Notes: generated from the sequence alone by a model not told the origin. Positions 9,173 to 20,157 are shown, counted from the first letter of the stretch. The stretch: DNA of 46,127 bases from Clostridia bacterium (GCA_029006755.1 JAQXGO010000063.1:1-46127); one strand, 5' to 3'. Made by a program: numbers and translations.

Positions 9173-12142
9173 ATGAAAAGAAATATTGCTTTCCTGATTG
9201 TTTTATGTATATTGTTTGCAATTATGCCATGCTGTGCGGCGGAGGCGTCTTTGCTATTAAGTGATGATTTTGAAACAGAAAATGCACTATGGTATGGCGG
9301 GACTTATCATACGGAAGAGAACGGACAAAGTTATTGTTTTTTTAATCAGATTGATTGCAAAGAATCCATTGCACTTTCAGCAAATGTTGTGTATTCTCTA
9401 TCATATTCTGTGCGCGCGGCAGAGGCTTCTTTGAACGAAATGCCGAGTGGCAGAATATTCATGGAGGGCAGTTATCCGGGCATTATTTGTCATACAACGA
9501 GTGTTTCTGTAAATTGGCAAAGGGTCGAAATACGTTTTATTGTTCCTCGAACAGAAACATATTCTTTGTCTTTTTCTATGGATTATACAAGCGGAAATGA
9601 TAGCTTTTATATTGATAACATCACGCTGCATATGATATCGTTTACACCTACGCACGTAAGCATTGCAGGACCGCGTGATATTTATATTTCGGAAACAGAT
9701 ACTTTGTCTTATCCTTATTCGACCGTTCTTTTAGATCGACATGAAACGCCGGTTTATGTGCCGAATGGAACAATCATGTTTACCGAGGCTATTCCATCAG
9801 GAATCTCCTTTCTTGAAGACGAAAATATTTTGCAAGTGGAATCCGGCACGCTAAGCGGTACTGCATTCACTTTGGAGCCTGTTTTGGTCAAAGGCTATGA
9901 GAGCCTGGAAAACATTCCGATTACCGTTGTTGCCTCAAAACAAATGTTGCAGAACGGAAGCTTTGACAGTCATCCTATGTATGATGGTTGGGTACGCGCT
10001 GAGGATTCCTTTCAAATCTGCACAGACAAAATTACCGGTTCGTATTGTGCGAAGGTGGCGATGACGCAGATTTCGGACAATGCATACATGGGGGAAATAA
10101 AAACCACACGTTCTTTCTATCTTCGTCAGGATTTAATGTATGTATTCCGCGCGAAGCTTCGTTCTGAGGCTGGCTACACGACTCGAAAAATACAAGCCAG
10201 CGTTTCTACGCCGATACAAGATTCTATACATATTTATGTCTCTCAAATTGGCGGTGAAGAATGGACAAGTGTGGTGGCGGCATTTTATGTGCCGCATGAC
10301 GGCACATATGGACTGGACTTTCATTTCTCTGCGGCGGATGCAAGACCTGTTTACGTGGATGCGATTTCTGTACGGACAGAGCCTTCTGCACCTTCCGATG
10401 TTGTTTTTGATGCGCCGGCACATGTGTGTCTGCCTGAAAATGCGCCGCTCTCTATTCCGTTTGCCTGTGCCGCACGGAATCAGGCAGGAGAAATACTTTC
10501 AGAAAGACCTGTACTTTCTATTACGCCTGAGGATGCCGGTGTCTATATAGAGGATGACAGGCTTATTGTTACGCCGGAGGCTTCAAAAAGTGAATATGTG
10601 ATACACGCGTCACCCCTTGATTACCCGGACGTGAAAGGGCAACACAGTATTTCAATTTCAAAAGATTCAATTGGTGATGGGAGTTTTGAAAAAACAACTC
10701 CCGGGCATTTTTGGGCATCCGCTGCACCATCAATGCTAAACTATGTTACAGCGCATGATGGAAGACAACCTTCCGATGGAAGATTTTTAGCAAAGCTGAC
10801 TTTAAATGGTGCGGTGTCTGTGCTGCTGGCAGATTCAGTTTTCAATTACGAGAAAGGAAAAAGCTATGTTTTTGAAACGGATATCTGCAAAATCGTTCCT
10901 GATATTGATACAATTGTAACCGTCTTAGTGAATGCAGTAGGTGGGGACGCCTTTGATGATAATTTGGTTATCGGGCAGTTTCCTTTGAGCAATGATATGC
11001 AACATGTCCAGAAGTTATTCACGCCATCCATGGCTATAACAGGGAGGCTGATGATTGCATTTAATACACCGGAAACATATGATATGCAAACCATTCTACT
11101 GGATAATGTGCGTATTTCTCCTGCAAATGTGTATGCAACAGAGGTGTCTGTAAGCGGTTCGCCGTTTGTCGATAAAGTACTGTCCGGCAAATATCGGTTT
11201 GCCTCCAATTTTGGGGCAGTGGATGCCAGCGCATACAAATGGCTGATTTCCGAGACAAGGGACGGTATTTACATGCCGATTGACAGTCAGACCACCAACA
11301 CGCTCTCTGTTACCAATGATATGGATGGAAAGTATATTAAATTTGAAGTTACGCCTATATCACTTAGTGGCCCTGTTGTGGGTGCAAGTGTTACATCCGC
11401 TCCGGTACATATTGGGTATTCTTATTCTCCCGGATATGTCATAGATACGACGGATGAGGCAGATATGACAGATGAAAATGAATGGGGGACAGAAACAAAG
11501 CCTACAAGTCCTAGTTTTGGACAGGAAGATCTTACATCCGGAGGATTGCAAATCGTCGATATTCGGAGATATGCCGGAGAAACAAACTGGAAGTTTTTGG
11601 ATTTGTCCTATCACTGGGCACAGGATGATATTGCCATTATGTCTGCCGCCGGCATTGTGAACGGACGCGGTGATGGTTTTTTCGTACCGCAGGCAAAGAT
11701 TACACGCGCAGAATTTGCGGCTATTTTAGCGCGTGCCTTTAGTTTTGCGCCTACGTTCTACCAAGGCAGGTTTCGGGATGTAAAAGCGGATAGCTGGTAT
11801 GCGGGGGTGATTGAAACCGTAACCAAGCACGAAATCGCTATCGGCACAAGTGAAACCACTTTTTCGCCCGATTTGCCTATCACGCGTGAAGAAATGGCTA
11901 CAATGATTATGCGTGCCTATCGGAAAACGGAAGCAAAAGCAGGAACAGCCACATATAATTATACTGATATGGCCAGCGTAAGCGCATGGGCATTACAGGA
12001 TGTGGGGGAGGCGCAAAACCTTGCTATTTTGTTAGGAGAGCCGGACGGCAGTTTTGCCCCTAAGCGAACAGCGACCCGTGCAGAGGCAATTGTTGCTGTA
12101 AAACGTATGCTGATGGTTATCATCGAGAATCTGGTCGGATAG
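9173..12142 (+). CDS. Secreted SLH-domain surface protein with carbohydrate-binding-like jelly-roll segments
   Basis: Signal peptide MKRNIAFLIVLCILFAIMPCCAAEA; repeated YxFxxxxxxxG..V modules; three C-terminal SLH repeats (FLDLSYHWAQDDIAIMSAAGIVNGRGDGFFVPQAKITRAEFAAIL). Confidence 0.85.
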   Translation: MKRNIAFLIVLCILFAIMPCCAAEASLLLSDDFETENALWYGGTYHTEENGQSYCFFNQIDCKESIALSANVVYSLSYSVRAAEASLNEMPSGRIFMEGSYPGIICHTTSVSVNWQRVEIRFIVPRTETYSLSFSMDYTSGNDSFYIDNITLHMISFTPTHVSIAGPRDIYISETDTLSYPYSTVLLDRHETPVYVPNGTIMFTEAIPSGISFLEDENILQVESGTLSGTAFTLEPVLVKGYESLENIPITVVASKQMLQNGSFDSHPMYDGWVRAEDSFQICTDKITGSYCAKVAMTQISDNAYMGEIKTTRSFYLRQDLMYVFRAKLRSEAGYTTRKIQASVSTPIQDSIHIYVSQIGGEEWTSVVAAFYVPHDGTYGLDFHFSAADARPVYVDAISVRTEPSAPSDVVFDAPAHVCLPENAPLSIPFACAARNQAGEILSERPVLSITPEDAGVYIEDDRLIVTPEASKSEYVIHASPLDYPDVKGQHSISISKDSIGDGSFEKTTPGHFWASAAPSMLNYVTAHDGRQPSDGRFLAKLTLNGAVSVLLADSVFNYEKGKSYVFETDICKIVPDIDTIVTVLVNAVGGDAFDDNLVIGQFPLSNDMQHVQKLFTPSMAITGRLMIAFNTPETYDMQTILLDNVRISPANVYATEVSVSGSPFVDKVLSGKYRFASNFGAVDASAYKWLISETRDGIYMPIDSQTTNTLSVTNDMDGKYIKFEVTPISLSGPVVGASVTSAPVHIGYSYSPGYVIDTTDEADMTDENEWGTETKPTSPSFGQEDLTSGGLQIVDIRRYAGETNWKFLDLSYHWAQDDIAIMSAAGIVNGRGDGFFVPQAKITRAEFAAILARAFSFAPTFYQGRFRDVKADSWYAGVIETVTKHEIAIGTSETTFSPDLPITREEMATMIMRAYRKTEAKAGTATYNYTDMASVSAWALQDVGEAQNLAILLGEPDGSFAPKRTATRAEAIVAVKRMLMVIIENLVG

Positions 12143-12192
12143 TTTTTGCTTATTTGTTATTGAAAGAAATTTTGTTTTTTTTCAAAAAAGAC

Positions 12193-12228
12193 TTGCAAAT
12201 GTGTAAAAACATGGTATAATGGTATAAT
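12193..12228 (+). promoter_or_regulatory. SigA-type promoter of tig with duplicated extended -10 (TGGTATAATGGTATAAT)
   Basis: TTGCAA - 16 nt - TATAAT, second TATAAT 8 nt downstream. Confidence 0.6.
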
Positions 12229-12262
12229 TGGAAAGAATAAAAGAAGATTTGGAGGAAAACAA

Positions 12263-13723
12263 ATGAACGTAAAGGTTGAGAAAACGGACAAAAATACCGT
12301 CACGCTCGAAATCGAGGTGGAAAAAGAGAAATTTGAGGAGGGCATGGAGAAGTCCTATCGCAAGAATGTAAAAAGTATTTCCATTCCCGGCTTCAGAAAA
12401 GGCAAAGCACCTCGTAAATTTATTGAAAAGATCTACGGCGAAGCCGTTTTCTTTGAGGATGCAATTAATTTTGTATGTCCGGATGCGTATGATACTGCTA
12501 TCAGCGAGAATAACATCTTTCCTGTTGCCCAGCCTGAAATTGACATTGTGAAAATAGGCAACGGCGAAAACTTTGTTTTTAAAGCTGTTGTTACTGTCAA
12601 GCCGGAATTTGAAGTTTCGGAATACAAAGGTATAAAAGTGGATAAAATAGAATATATTCCCAAGGATGAGGATGTAAACGCAGAACTTTCTCGCATGCAA
12701 GAACAGAATGCAAGCGTTGTTACCATTGAAGATCGCGCTGTAGAAACCGGTGATATTGCAGTGATTGATTATGAAGGCTCTGTGGACGGCGTTCCTTTTG
12801 ATGGCGGTGCTGATAAGGGTCATGAACTTACGATTGGTTCCGGCCAGTTTATTCCCGGCTTTGAAGATCAACTTATTGGCAAAAACATCGGTGAAGAATG
12901 TGATGTACATGTTACTTTCCCCGAAGAATATCATGCAGAGAATTTAAAGGGCAAAGCCGCTGTATTTAAAGTAACTATTCATGCAATCAAGAAGAAAGAA
13001 CTTCCTGCATTGGATGATGAGTTTGCGAAGGATGTCAGCTCCTTTGATACATTAGAAGAGTTAAAGGCTGATATTTTGGATAAGATGAAGAAATCCGGCG
13101 AAACACGCGCACTGCGTGAAACAGAGGATAAAATTCTTGAAGCAATTGCAGAAGCAACGGAAATAGACATTCCTCGTCCTATGATTGATACACAAATCGA
13201 CAAGATGATGGATGACTTTAACTATCGCCTGTCTTCTCAGGGCATTTCCTTGGAACAGTATGCATCATACATGGGTTCCACTGTACAGGATATGCGCACA
13301 CAGTTCGAAGACAATGCAGCGAAAGCAGTTAAGGGAAATCTGATTATCGAGAAGATTGCTGAACTGGAAAAAATAGAAGCCACAGAAGAAGAAGTGAATG
13401 CAGAACTGCAGAAAATGGCAGACACCTATAAAATGGAAATAGATAAGATCAAGAAAATTATGGGTGGCAATATGGACGGCATTGCTGCAGACATTAAGAC
13501 CAATAAAACGCTTACTTTCCTGGTAGAGAATGCAGAAATTAAGAAAGCACGCAAGAAGGCTGCAGAGAAAGAAGATGCAGCTGCTGAAAAGAAGCCGGCA
13601 GCAAAGAAGACAACAACAAAAACAACTGCAAAAACAACTACAAAAACAACGACGAAAAAAACTACGGAAAAGAAATCTACGACAAAAAAGGCTGCTGAAA
13701 AGAGCGACAGCAAAGAAGCCTGA
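12263..13723 (+). CDS. tig: Trigger factor with Lys/Thr/Ala-rich C-terminal extension
   Basis: Trigger-factor N-terminal domain (SIPGFRKGKAPRKFIEKIYG), FKBP-type PPIase segment, tig-clpP-clpX synteny. Confidence 0.96.
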   Translation: MNVKVEKTDKNTVTLEIEVEKEKFEEGMEKSYRKNVKSISIPGFRKGKAPRKFIEKIYGEAVFFEDAINFVCPDAYDTAISENNIFPVAQPEIDIVKIGNGENFVFKAVVTVKPEFEVSEYKGIKVDKIEYIPKDEDVNAELSRMQEQNASVVTIEDRAVETGDIAVIDYEGSVDGVPFDGGADKGHELTIGSGQFIPGFEDQLIGKNIGEECDVHVTFPEEYHAENLKGKAAVFKVTIHAIKKKELPALDDEFAKDVSSFDTLEELKADILDKMKKSGETRALRETEDKILEAIAEATEIDIPRPMIDTQIDKMMDDFNYRLSSQGISLEQYASYMGSTVQDMRTQFEDNAAKAVKGNLIIEKIAELEKIEATEEEVNAELQKMADTYKMEIDKIKKIMGGNMDGIAADIKTNKTLTFLVENAEIKKARKKAAEKEDAAAEKKPAAKKTTTKTTAKTTTKTTTKKTTEKKSTTKKAAEKSDSKEA

Positions 13724-13752
13724 TATTTTATGATTGAAAGGATGGGATCAAT

Positions 13753-14334
13753 ATGAGCCTTGTACCTATTGTTGTGGAACAGGATAATCGAGGAGAGCGT
13801 TCTTATGACATTTATTCGAGACTTTTAAAGGACAGAATTATTTTTCTGGGTGATGAGGTAAATGATGTGACCGCAAGCCTTGTAGTGGCACAGATGCTGT
13901 TTTTGGAAAGTGAGGATCCGGACAAAACGATAAATCTGTACATTAACAGTCCGGGTGGTTCTATAACAGCCGGTATGGCAATTTATGACACGATGAATTA
14001 CATTAAGTGTGATGTTTCCACGATATGCATTGGTATGGCTGCCAGCATGGGCGCGTTTTTACTTGCGGCTGGTACAAAAGGAAAACGTTTTGCACTTCCT
14101 AACAGTGAAATCATGATTCATCAGCCTCTTGGTGGCATGCAGGGACAGGCAACTGACATAAAGATTCACGCTGATCACATTATTGCAATTAAAAAACGAA
14201 TGAATTCAATTTTAAGTCAAGTGACCGGCAAACCGATCGAGATTATTGAAAAGGACACCGAAAGGGATAATTTTATGTTTGCACCTCAAGCGCTTGAATA
14301 TGGCTTAATTGATAAAGTGATTGAAAAACGGTAA
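13753..14334 (+). CDS. clpP: ATP-dependent Clp protease proteolytic subunit
   Basis: [14 protein letters not shown] active-site Ser, MIHQPLGG His motif. Confidence 0.97.
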   Translation: MSLVPIVVEQDNRGERSYDIYSRLLKDRIIFLGDEVNDVTASLVVAQMLFLESEDPDKTINLYINSPGGSITAGMAIYDTMNYIKCDVSTICIGMAASMGAFLLAAGTKGKRFALPNSEIMIHQPLGGMQGQATDIKIHADHIIAIKKRMNSILSQVTGKPIEIIEKDTERDNFMFAPQALEYGLIDKVIEKR

Positions 14335-14361
14335 ATTCTATTAGAAAGCGCAGGTTTGATT

Positions 14362-15672
14362 ATGGCAAAATATGATGATTCGCAAAAACTTCGTTGTTCC
14401 TTTTGCGATAAAACACAGGATCAGGTCGGCCGATTGGTTGCCGGTCCAGGTGTTTATATTTGTGATGAATGCATTGAACTTTGTTACGAAATTATTGATG
14501 AAGATCCGGACGTGCATGTAGCAAAACATCATGAAGCATGCACAGAGGGGCATCAGGGAATTCCTAAGCCCATGGAAATAAAAAAGGCGTTGGATCAATA
14601 TGTAATTGGGCAGGAAAGTGCAAAGAAAAGCTTATCCGTTGCAGTATACAATCATTACAAAAGAATAGGTAAAGAGAAGACAACGCAGGATGTTGAACTG
14701 CAAAAAAGTAACATTTTGCTTCTTGGACCTACGGGATCAGGTAAAACACTTTTAGCGCAAACATTAGCTCGCATTTTGGATGTTCCTTTTGCGATTGCAG
14801 ATGCGACATCTCTCACAGAAGCCGGGTATGTTGGCGAGGATGTAGAAAACATTCTTTTAAAGCTGATTCAAGCCGCTGATTTTAATATTGCGCGGGCTTC
14901 AAGAGGGATCATCTATATTGATGAAATTGATAAAATATCAAAAAAGAGTGAGAATCCATCCATTACTCGCGATGTGAGTGGGGAAGGTGTGCAGCAGGCA
15001 CTTTTAAAAATATTAGAGGGCACAGTAGCATCCGTTCCGCCGCAAGGAGGGAGAAAGCATCCGCACCAGGAGTTTATACAGATAGATACTTCGGAGATTC
15101 TATTTATTGTCGGCGGTGCATTTGATGGTCTTGAACGTGTCATTGAAAAGCGTATTGGAAAGAAGTCTTTAGGATTCGGTGCTGAACTCTCTCGTACGAA
15201 TCCCGAAGATATTGATGCACTGTTAACTAAGGTAGAACCGCAGGACCTTGTAAAGTATGGATTGATTCCTGAATTTATTGGTCGTCTGCCGGTGGTTGTT
15301 ACCTTAAATTCATTAGATGAAGAAGCGTTAAAACGCATTATTAGCGAACCGAAAAATGCGCTGTTAAAACAATACAAAGAGTTGTTTGCATATGATGATG
15401 TTATCTTAGATATAGACGATACCGGTATAAGCGCCATTGCCAAACGTGCAAGTGCAAGAAAAACCGGCGCACGAGGACTTCGTGCGATATTCGAGGAAAC
15501 ATTAACAGATGTCATGTATTATATTCCGTCGGATGAAACGATAGAGCGTGTTGTGATCACAGCAGAAACGCTGGAAGGAAAAGAACCGGAGATTATTCGG
15601 AATTCGGCGCGTAAATCGCTAAAAAAACAAACAAAAAAGGTCTCTCTTCCGAGAGGCGAATCTGTATCTTAA
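14362..15672 (+). CDS. clpX: ATP-dependent Clp protease ATP-binding subunit ClpX
   Basis: N-terminal CxxC zinc finger, [25 protein letters not shown]. Confidence 0.97.
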   Translation: MAKYDDSQKLRCSFCDKTQDQVGRLVAGPGVYICDECIELCYEIIDEDPDVHVAKHHEACTEGHQGIPKPMEIKKALDQYVIGQESAKKSLSVAVYNHYKRIGKEKTTQDVELQKSNILLLGPTGSGKTLLAQTLARILDVPFAIADATSLTEAGYVGEDVENILLKLIQAADFNIARASRGIIYIDEIDKISKKSENPSITRDVSGEGVQQALLKILEGTVASVPPQGGRKHPHQEFIQIDTSEILFIVGGAFDGLERVIEKRIGKKSLGFGAELSRTNPEDIDALLTKVEPQDLVKYGLIPEFIGRLPVVVTLNSLDEEALKRIISEPKNALLKQYKELFAYDDVILDIDDTGISAIAKRASARKTGARGLRAIFEETLTDVMYYIPSDETIERVVITAETLEGKEPEIIRNSARKSLKKQTKKVSLPRGESVS

Positions 15673-15748
15673 CAAAAGAGAAGCCACCCGCACATGATTG
15701 AGGTGAACTTGTCAAGTAAAAGTAGACGCTAAAAACCACAATAAAAAG

Positions 15749-15914
15749 GCTTTATGCTATGAACAAACTTCGCCTCTCGACGTACCTTTGTACGCCTTCG
15801 GGAACCCAAAGCCTGCGGCTTTGACGCAGTTTGTCCATTCTGCACGATTTTTCTCCAGCCCCAAAAGGAGCCGTAGCAAAAAGATTTTGAATCATCATTT
15901 TGTACGGCTCCTCT
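15749..15914. repeat. Dispersed structured repeat, copy B
   Basis: Near-identical to 7306-7472. Confidence 0.85.
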
Positions 15915-15942
15915 ATTTTCATGCAGCATTTACTGAAAGAAA

Positions 15943-15983
15943 ATCCCCAAAGAGATTATATGTTTTCATAACTCTATGGGGAT
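15943..15983 (-). terminator. Terminator downstream of spoVT
   Basis: ATCCCCATAGAG ... CTCTTTGGGGAT then T-rich (minus strand). Confidence 0.65.
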
Positions 15984-15990
15984 GAAAGGA

Positions 15991-16530
15991 TTATTCCATT
16001 TGTTTTCCAAGAAAGCCTGCGGCCGAACGAGCCAATTTTTCTTCTACTTCTCCCATTTGGGTGTTATCTTCGCTTGAAACCATAACTACACTGCCAATAC
16101 TGTCCCCTTCGGAAATGATAGGTGCGACAACGCCTGCAAAATAGCGTTCGCTTCCGTCAGCAACGGACATTTTGTGACTGCTGCCTGTCATGGTAAATGT
16201 TGTTTTTTCATCCATGATGCGCTCTAAATCTGCACTGATTCTTTTGTCATGCAGCTCTTTTTTGGGAATGCCTGATACAGCAATTACATTATCTTTATCC
16301 GTAATACATACCGGACAGCCGGATGTTTTGGCTAATGTTTCAGCATACTGTGCAGCAAACTCTCCAAGTTCACCAATGGGGGAGTATTTTTTAAAAATAA
16401 CTTCACCGTCACGGTCAGTATAAATTTCAAGCGGATCGCCCTCGCGAATTCGCATTGTTCGTCTGATTTCCTTTGGAATGACCACACGTCCGAGGTCATC
16501 AATTCTTCTTACAATTCCTGTTGCTTTCAT
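15991..16530 (-). CDS. spoVT: Stage V sporulation protein T / AbrB-family regulator
   Basis: MKATGIVRRIDDLGRVVIPKEIRRTMRIREGDPLEIY plus GAF-like C-terminal domain; 179 aa from this ATG. Confidence 0.92.
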   Translation of the reverse strand: MKATGIVRRIDDLGRVVIPKEIRRTMRIREGDPLEIYTDRDGEVIFKKYSPIGELGEFAAQYAETLAKTSGCPVCITDKDNVIAVSGIPKKELHDKRISADLERIMDEKTTFTMTGSSHKMSVADGSERYFAGVVAPIISEGDSIGSVVMVSSEDNTQMGEVEEKLARSAAGFLGKQME

Positions 16531-16842
16531 AAAAATTGCTCCTTTTGTTTGATTTACAATTCTATTGTTCGCTGGACAAGGAATTATTATGTAAAGAAAA
16601 AAATGGGAAAATATTTTTAACGACTTCATGTTTGATTTTGCATCAGCAATTTCCTTTATATAGCAAATAATCCTCCTTTCTGTTGGAGACAATTATAAAA
16701 CTTTTTTCCAATTTTATAATACCCTCTCATCTGCATGTTCCAGTAGATTACCATCCATAATAAAAACAAATTCCCAAAAGCTATGTATTTATTATATTTG
16801 AAATAGCAAGAATTCGATTTAAAGAAATTTAAGAAAATTGAT

Positions 16843-16873
16843 AAAAAAACGGAATAAGTAAAACTTATTCCGT
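16843..16873 (-). terminator. Terminator downstream of the minus-strand tRNA-Met
   Basis: ACGGAATAAGT-TTT-ACTTATTCCGT followed by TTTTTTT (minus strand); another perfect hairpin at 16895-16924. Confidence 0.7.
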
Positions 16874-16932
16874 CATGATGGAGCATAAAGCACAACATCC
16901 GAACTCTGTTGAGAGTTCGGATGTATGCGCAT

Positions 16933-17009
16933 TGGTGGGCCTTCAGGGACTCGAACCCCAGACCGACCGGTTATGAGCCGGTTGCTCTAACCAACTGAGC
17001 TAAAGGCCC
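16933..17009 (-). tRNA. tRNA-Met(CAT)
   Basis: GGGCCTTTAGCTCAGTTGGTTAGAGC..CTCATAA..GGTTCGAGTCC..AAGGCCCACCA (could also be tRNA-Ile with modified CAT). Confidence 0.93.
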
Positions 17010-17047
17010 GCAATATAAAAACGGCATAGTCGTATAATAAACAAAAT

Positions 17048-17122
17048 TGGTGACCCCTACGAGAATCGAACTCGTGTTACCGCCGTGAAAGGGCGATGTC
17101 TTAACCGCTTGACCAAGGGGCC
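17048..17122 (-). tRNA. tRNA-Glu(TTC)
   Basis: GGCCCCTTGGTCAAGCGGTTAAGAC..CTTTCAC..GAGTTCGATTCTCGTAGGGGTCACCA. Confidence 0.95.
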
Positions 17123-17249
17123 ACATCAACAACGCCTATATATAATACCACAGATTGGAGGGAAATGCAAGGGAATTTTAAAAAAAAATAAAAAAATTCT
17201 TTTTCATTTCAATCGATTTCATACATGATAAAATGTTTTCTGGAATTAC

Positions 17250-17278
17250 TTGACTTTATGCTTAAATATGTGTATAAT
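17250..17278 (+). promoter_or_regulatory. SigA-type promoter of trkA
   Basis: TTGACT - 17 nt - TATAAT. Confidence 0.65.
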
Positions 17279-17315
17279 GCTTATGATTTAAAGCGTTATA
17301 AAAGTGAGGCAGAAA

Positions 17316-18683
17316 ATGAAAATTGTAATTATAGGGGACGGGAAAATCGGCAATACAATATCGTGCCTTTTGTTAAAAGAAGGCCATGATATTGTAGTGG
17401 TCGATAAGAATTTAAATACTTTAGAAACAACCCAAGGATTGCAGGACATCATGTGCGTCGAAGGAAATGGCGCATTATATGACGTGCAGATGGAAGCGGG
17501 TGTAGATACAGCAGATTTGCTTATTGCATGTACCGCTTCTGATGAAATGAATATGCTGGCATGCCTTTTAGCGAAGAAAATAGGGGCAAAAGCAACCATT
17601 GCGCGCGTGCGTGATCCTCAGTATTATCAGCAACTGCGTTATATCAAGGAGGACTTGGGGCTTGGCATGGCCATGAACCCGGAATATGCAACAGCGCAAG
17701 AAATTGCACGTGTGTTAACATTCCCGGCGGCAACAAGAATAGACCTGTTTGCAAAAGGAAGAATCGAACTTGTTGAGTTTAAACTGGCGGAGAATAGTGT
17801 TTTAGATGGCTTATCGCTTGCCGAGGTTTATCGTAGATATAAAATCCGTGTTTTGGTTTGTGCAGTACAAAGAGATAAAAAGGTATACATCCCGGATGGC
17901 AGTTTTGTATTGCGTAACGGGGATAAGATACATATTAGTGCTTCACATAAGGATATCGCTGAATTTTTTAAAACCATTCATGGTTTGCGTGATAAAGTTC
18001 GTTCTGTCATTATTGTTGGCGGTGGCAGAATTGCCTACTATTTAGCTGTGCGCTTAATAAAACAAAATACAAATGTTAAAATTATAGATAATGATTATGC
18101 ACGTTGTGTAGAACTTAGCGAACGGTTGCCTAAAGCTACAGTGATATATGGAGATGGGACTGATCAATCGCTGCTTTTAGAGGAAGGCCTTTTGAATGTC
18201 GACGGATTTGCCGCATTAACGGGAATTGATGAAGAAAATATAATCATGTCCATTTATGCAAAAAATAACAATGTTTCAAAGGTTATTCCTAAAGTCAATC
18301 GAAGTTCTTATATGGAGATGATTGAACAATTAGGGTTGGAATGTATGGTTTCCCCTAAAATAGTTGCCGCAAACAACGTGGTTAGCTATGTACGTGCCAT
18401 GCAAAATTCGATGGGAAGTAATGTCGAAACTTTGTACCGTTTGGTGGATGGACAAGTGGAAGCTATGGAATTTTTAGTGCGAGAAGATGCGCCGTATCTC
18501 GGCATACCTCTTTGTAAACTGTCTATTCGAAAAGGAATTTTGATTGCAGGGATTGTTCGCAATCGACAACAGATCGTGCCGGATGGCGAGACGGTTATTG
18601 AAAAGGGTGACAGTGTTATTTTAGCGACAACGAATCTGCGACTTCGGGATTTAGGTGAGATTTTTACGGACGGAAAGAGGTAA
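17316..18683 (+). CDS. trkA: Trk system potassium uptake protein TrkA
   Basis: Two RCK_N/RCK_C repeats (IIGDGKIGNTISCLLLKEGHD; IVGGGRIAYYLAVRL). Confidence 0.94.
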   Translation: MKIVIIGDGKIGNTISCLLLKEGHDIVVVDKNLNTLETTQGLQDIMCVEGNGALYDVQMEAGVDTADLLIACTASDEMNMLACLLAKKIGAKATIARVRDPQYYQQLRYIKEDLGLGMAMNPEYATAQEIARVLTFPAATRIDLFAKGRIELVEFKLAENSVLDGLSLAEVYRRYKIRVLVCAVQRDKKVYIPDGSFVLRNGDKIHISASHKDIAEFFKTIHGLRDKVRSVIIVGGGRIAYYLAVRLIKQNTNVKIIDNDYARCVELSERLPKATVIYGDGTDQSLLLEEGLLNVDGFAALTGIDEENIIMSIYAKNNNVSKVIPKVNRSSYMEMIEQLGLECMVSPKIVAANNVVSYVRAMQNSMGSNVETLYRLVDGQVEAMEFLVREDAPYLGIPLCKLSIRKGILIAGIVRNRQQIVPDGETVIEKGDSVILATTNLRLRDLGEIFTDGKR

Positions 18684-18693
18684 AGGAATCTAT

Positions 18694-20148
18694 ATGAACA
18701 GAAAGGTTATTCTTAACATTTTGGGCAAAATGATTCTTGTAGAGGGCGTGCTGATGCTCCTGCCTACGCTTGTTGCAGTATATTACGGGGAATATGAGGC
18801 AGCAAAGGCCTTTTGTATTTCTATTTTGGTTGTCATTGCGGTTGGATTGCCCGGAGCAATACTGCATCCGGATAGTATGTCTATGTATGCGAAAGAGGGA
18901 TTTACGATAGTGGGGCTGTTATGGATACTTTGGTCTCTTTTGGGAGCTTTGCCGTTTTATATCAGCAGAGAAATTCTTTCCTATGTGGACTGCTTTTTTG
19001 AAACCGTATCAGGTTTCACGACAACCGGCTCTAGCATTCTTCAAAATGTGGAAACACTTTCCCGCGGTATGTTGTTTTGGCGTAGTTTCTCACATTGGGT
19101 AGGCGGCATGGGCGTGTTGGTTTTTGTCATGGCTATTCTTCCTTTAAATGATAATAATTCTATTCATCTCATGCGTGCTGAAGTTCCTGGCCCGGTAGTT
19201 GGAAAACTTGTGCCAAAAGGAAAAACAACGGCCAAGATCTTGTATGGGATCTATGTCGTAATGACACTTTTAGAAATATTATTGCTTGTAATTGGAGGCA
19301 TGCCGCTTTTTGATAGTATTTTACATTCATTTGGAACAGCAGGCACAGGGGGGTTCGGAATAAAAAACAGTAGCATTGCTTATTACAACAGTGCATATAT
19401 TGATTATGTAATTGGCATATTTATGATGCTGTTTGGTATCAATTTTAACATATATTATTATATTCTAATACGAAAATTCGTACGCGTAAAACAAAATACA
19501 GAACTAAAAACATATTTAGCCATCATTGCGTTTGCCACAATTGGAATTACAATTTAAATTTTGCCGCAGTATCCTTCTGTTAGCAGAGCTGTTCGGGATT
19601 CATTTTTTCAGGTATCCTCCATCATAACAACGACGGGTTATTCTACCACAGATTACAATGTGTGGCCTTCCTTTGCAAAAACGATGCTCATTCTATTGAT
19701 GATTTGTGGTTCTTGTGCCGGCTCTACCGGAGGAGGTCTTAAAGTTTTGCGTGTTTCAATTTTGTTCAAAGGGATTGCCCGGGAAATTAACCGCGTAATT
19801 CATCCAAAGTCCGTTGGTAAGGTACATATTAATGAAAGACCATTATACGATGAAACTGTACGCGGTGTTATGGTTTATCTGGGGTTATATGCTTTGATTG
19901 TATGTGCATCAGTACTGCTCGTTTCGTTCAATAATTTGGACTTTGAAACAACATTCAGCTCAGTAATTGCATGTATGAACAACATTGGCCCCGGGTTAGG
20001 AAGGCTTGTAGGTCCTGCGGGAAATTTTGCTGAATTATCTGCACTATCCAAGCTGATTCTTTCTGCAGACATGCTTCTTGGCCGTTTAGAATTCATTCCG
20101 CTATTAATTGTTTGTGTTCCATCTATCTGGCGGAAACGGTTTATATAA
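18694..20148 (+). pseudogene. trkH: Trk system potassium transporter TrkH, interrupted by an in-frame TAA at 19555-19557
   Basis: TrkH motifs on both sides of the stop in one frame (ETVSGFTTTGSSIL; STGGGLKVLRVSILFKG); no RBS for a restart. Confidence 0.85.
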
Positions 20149-20157
20149 ATCAATTGT

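Noticed and set aside
15690-15732. Possible insertion-sequence end (TGAACTTGTCAAGTAAAAGTAGAC)
   Set aside because: It resembles ends I associate with some IS elements, but there is no partner end or transposase, so the evidence is too weak.
15729-15985. ORFs 15729..15929(-) and 15788..15985(+)
   Set aside because: Both lie in repeat copy B; no RBS or protein family.
16656-16898. 80-aa minus-strand ORF upstream of spoVT
   Set aside because: AT-rich, overlaps terminator hairpins of the tRNA region, no family resemblance.
19555-19557. Programmed stop readthrough or recoding in trkH
   Set aside because: No readthrough context or structure is evident; mutation or sequence error is simpler.
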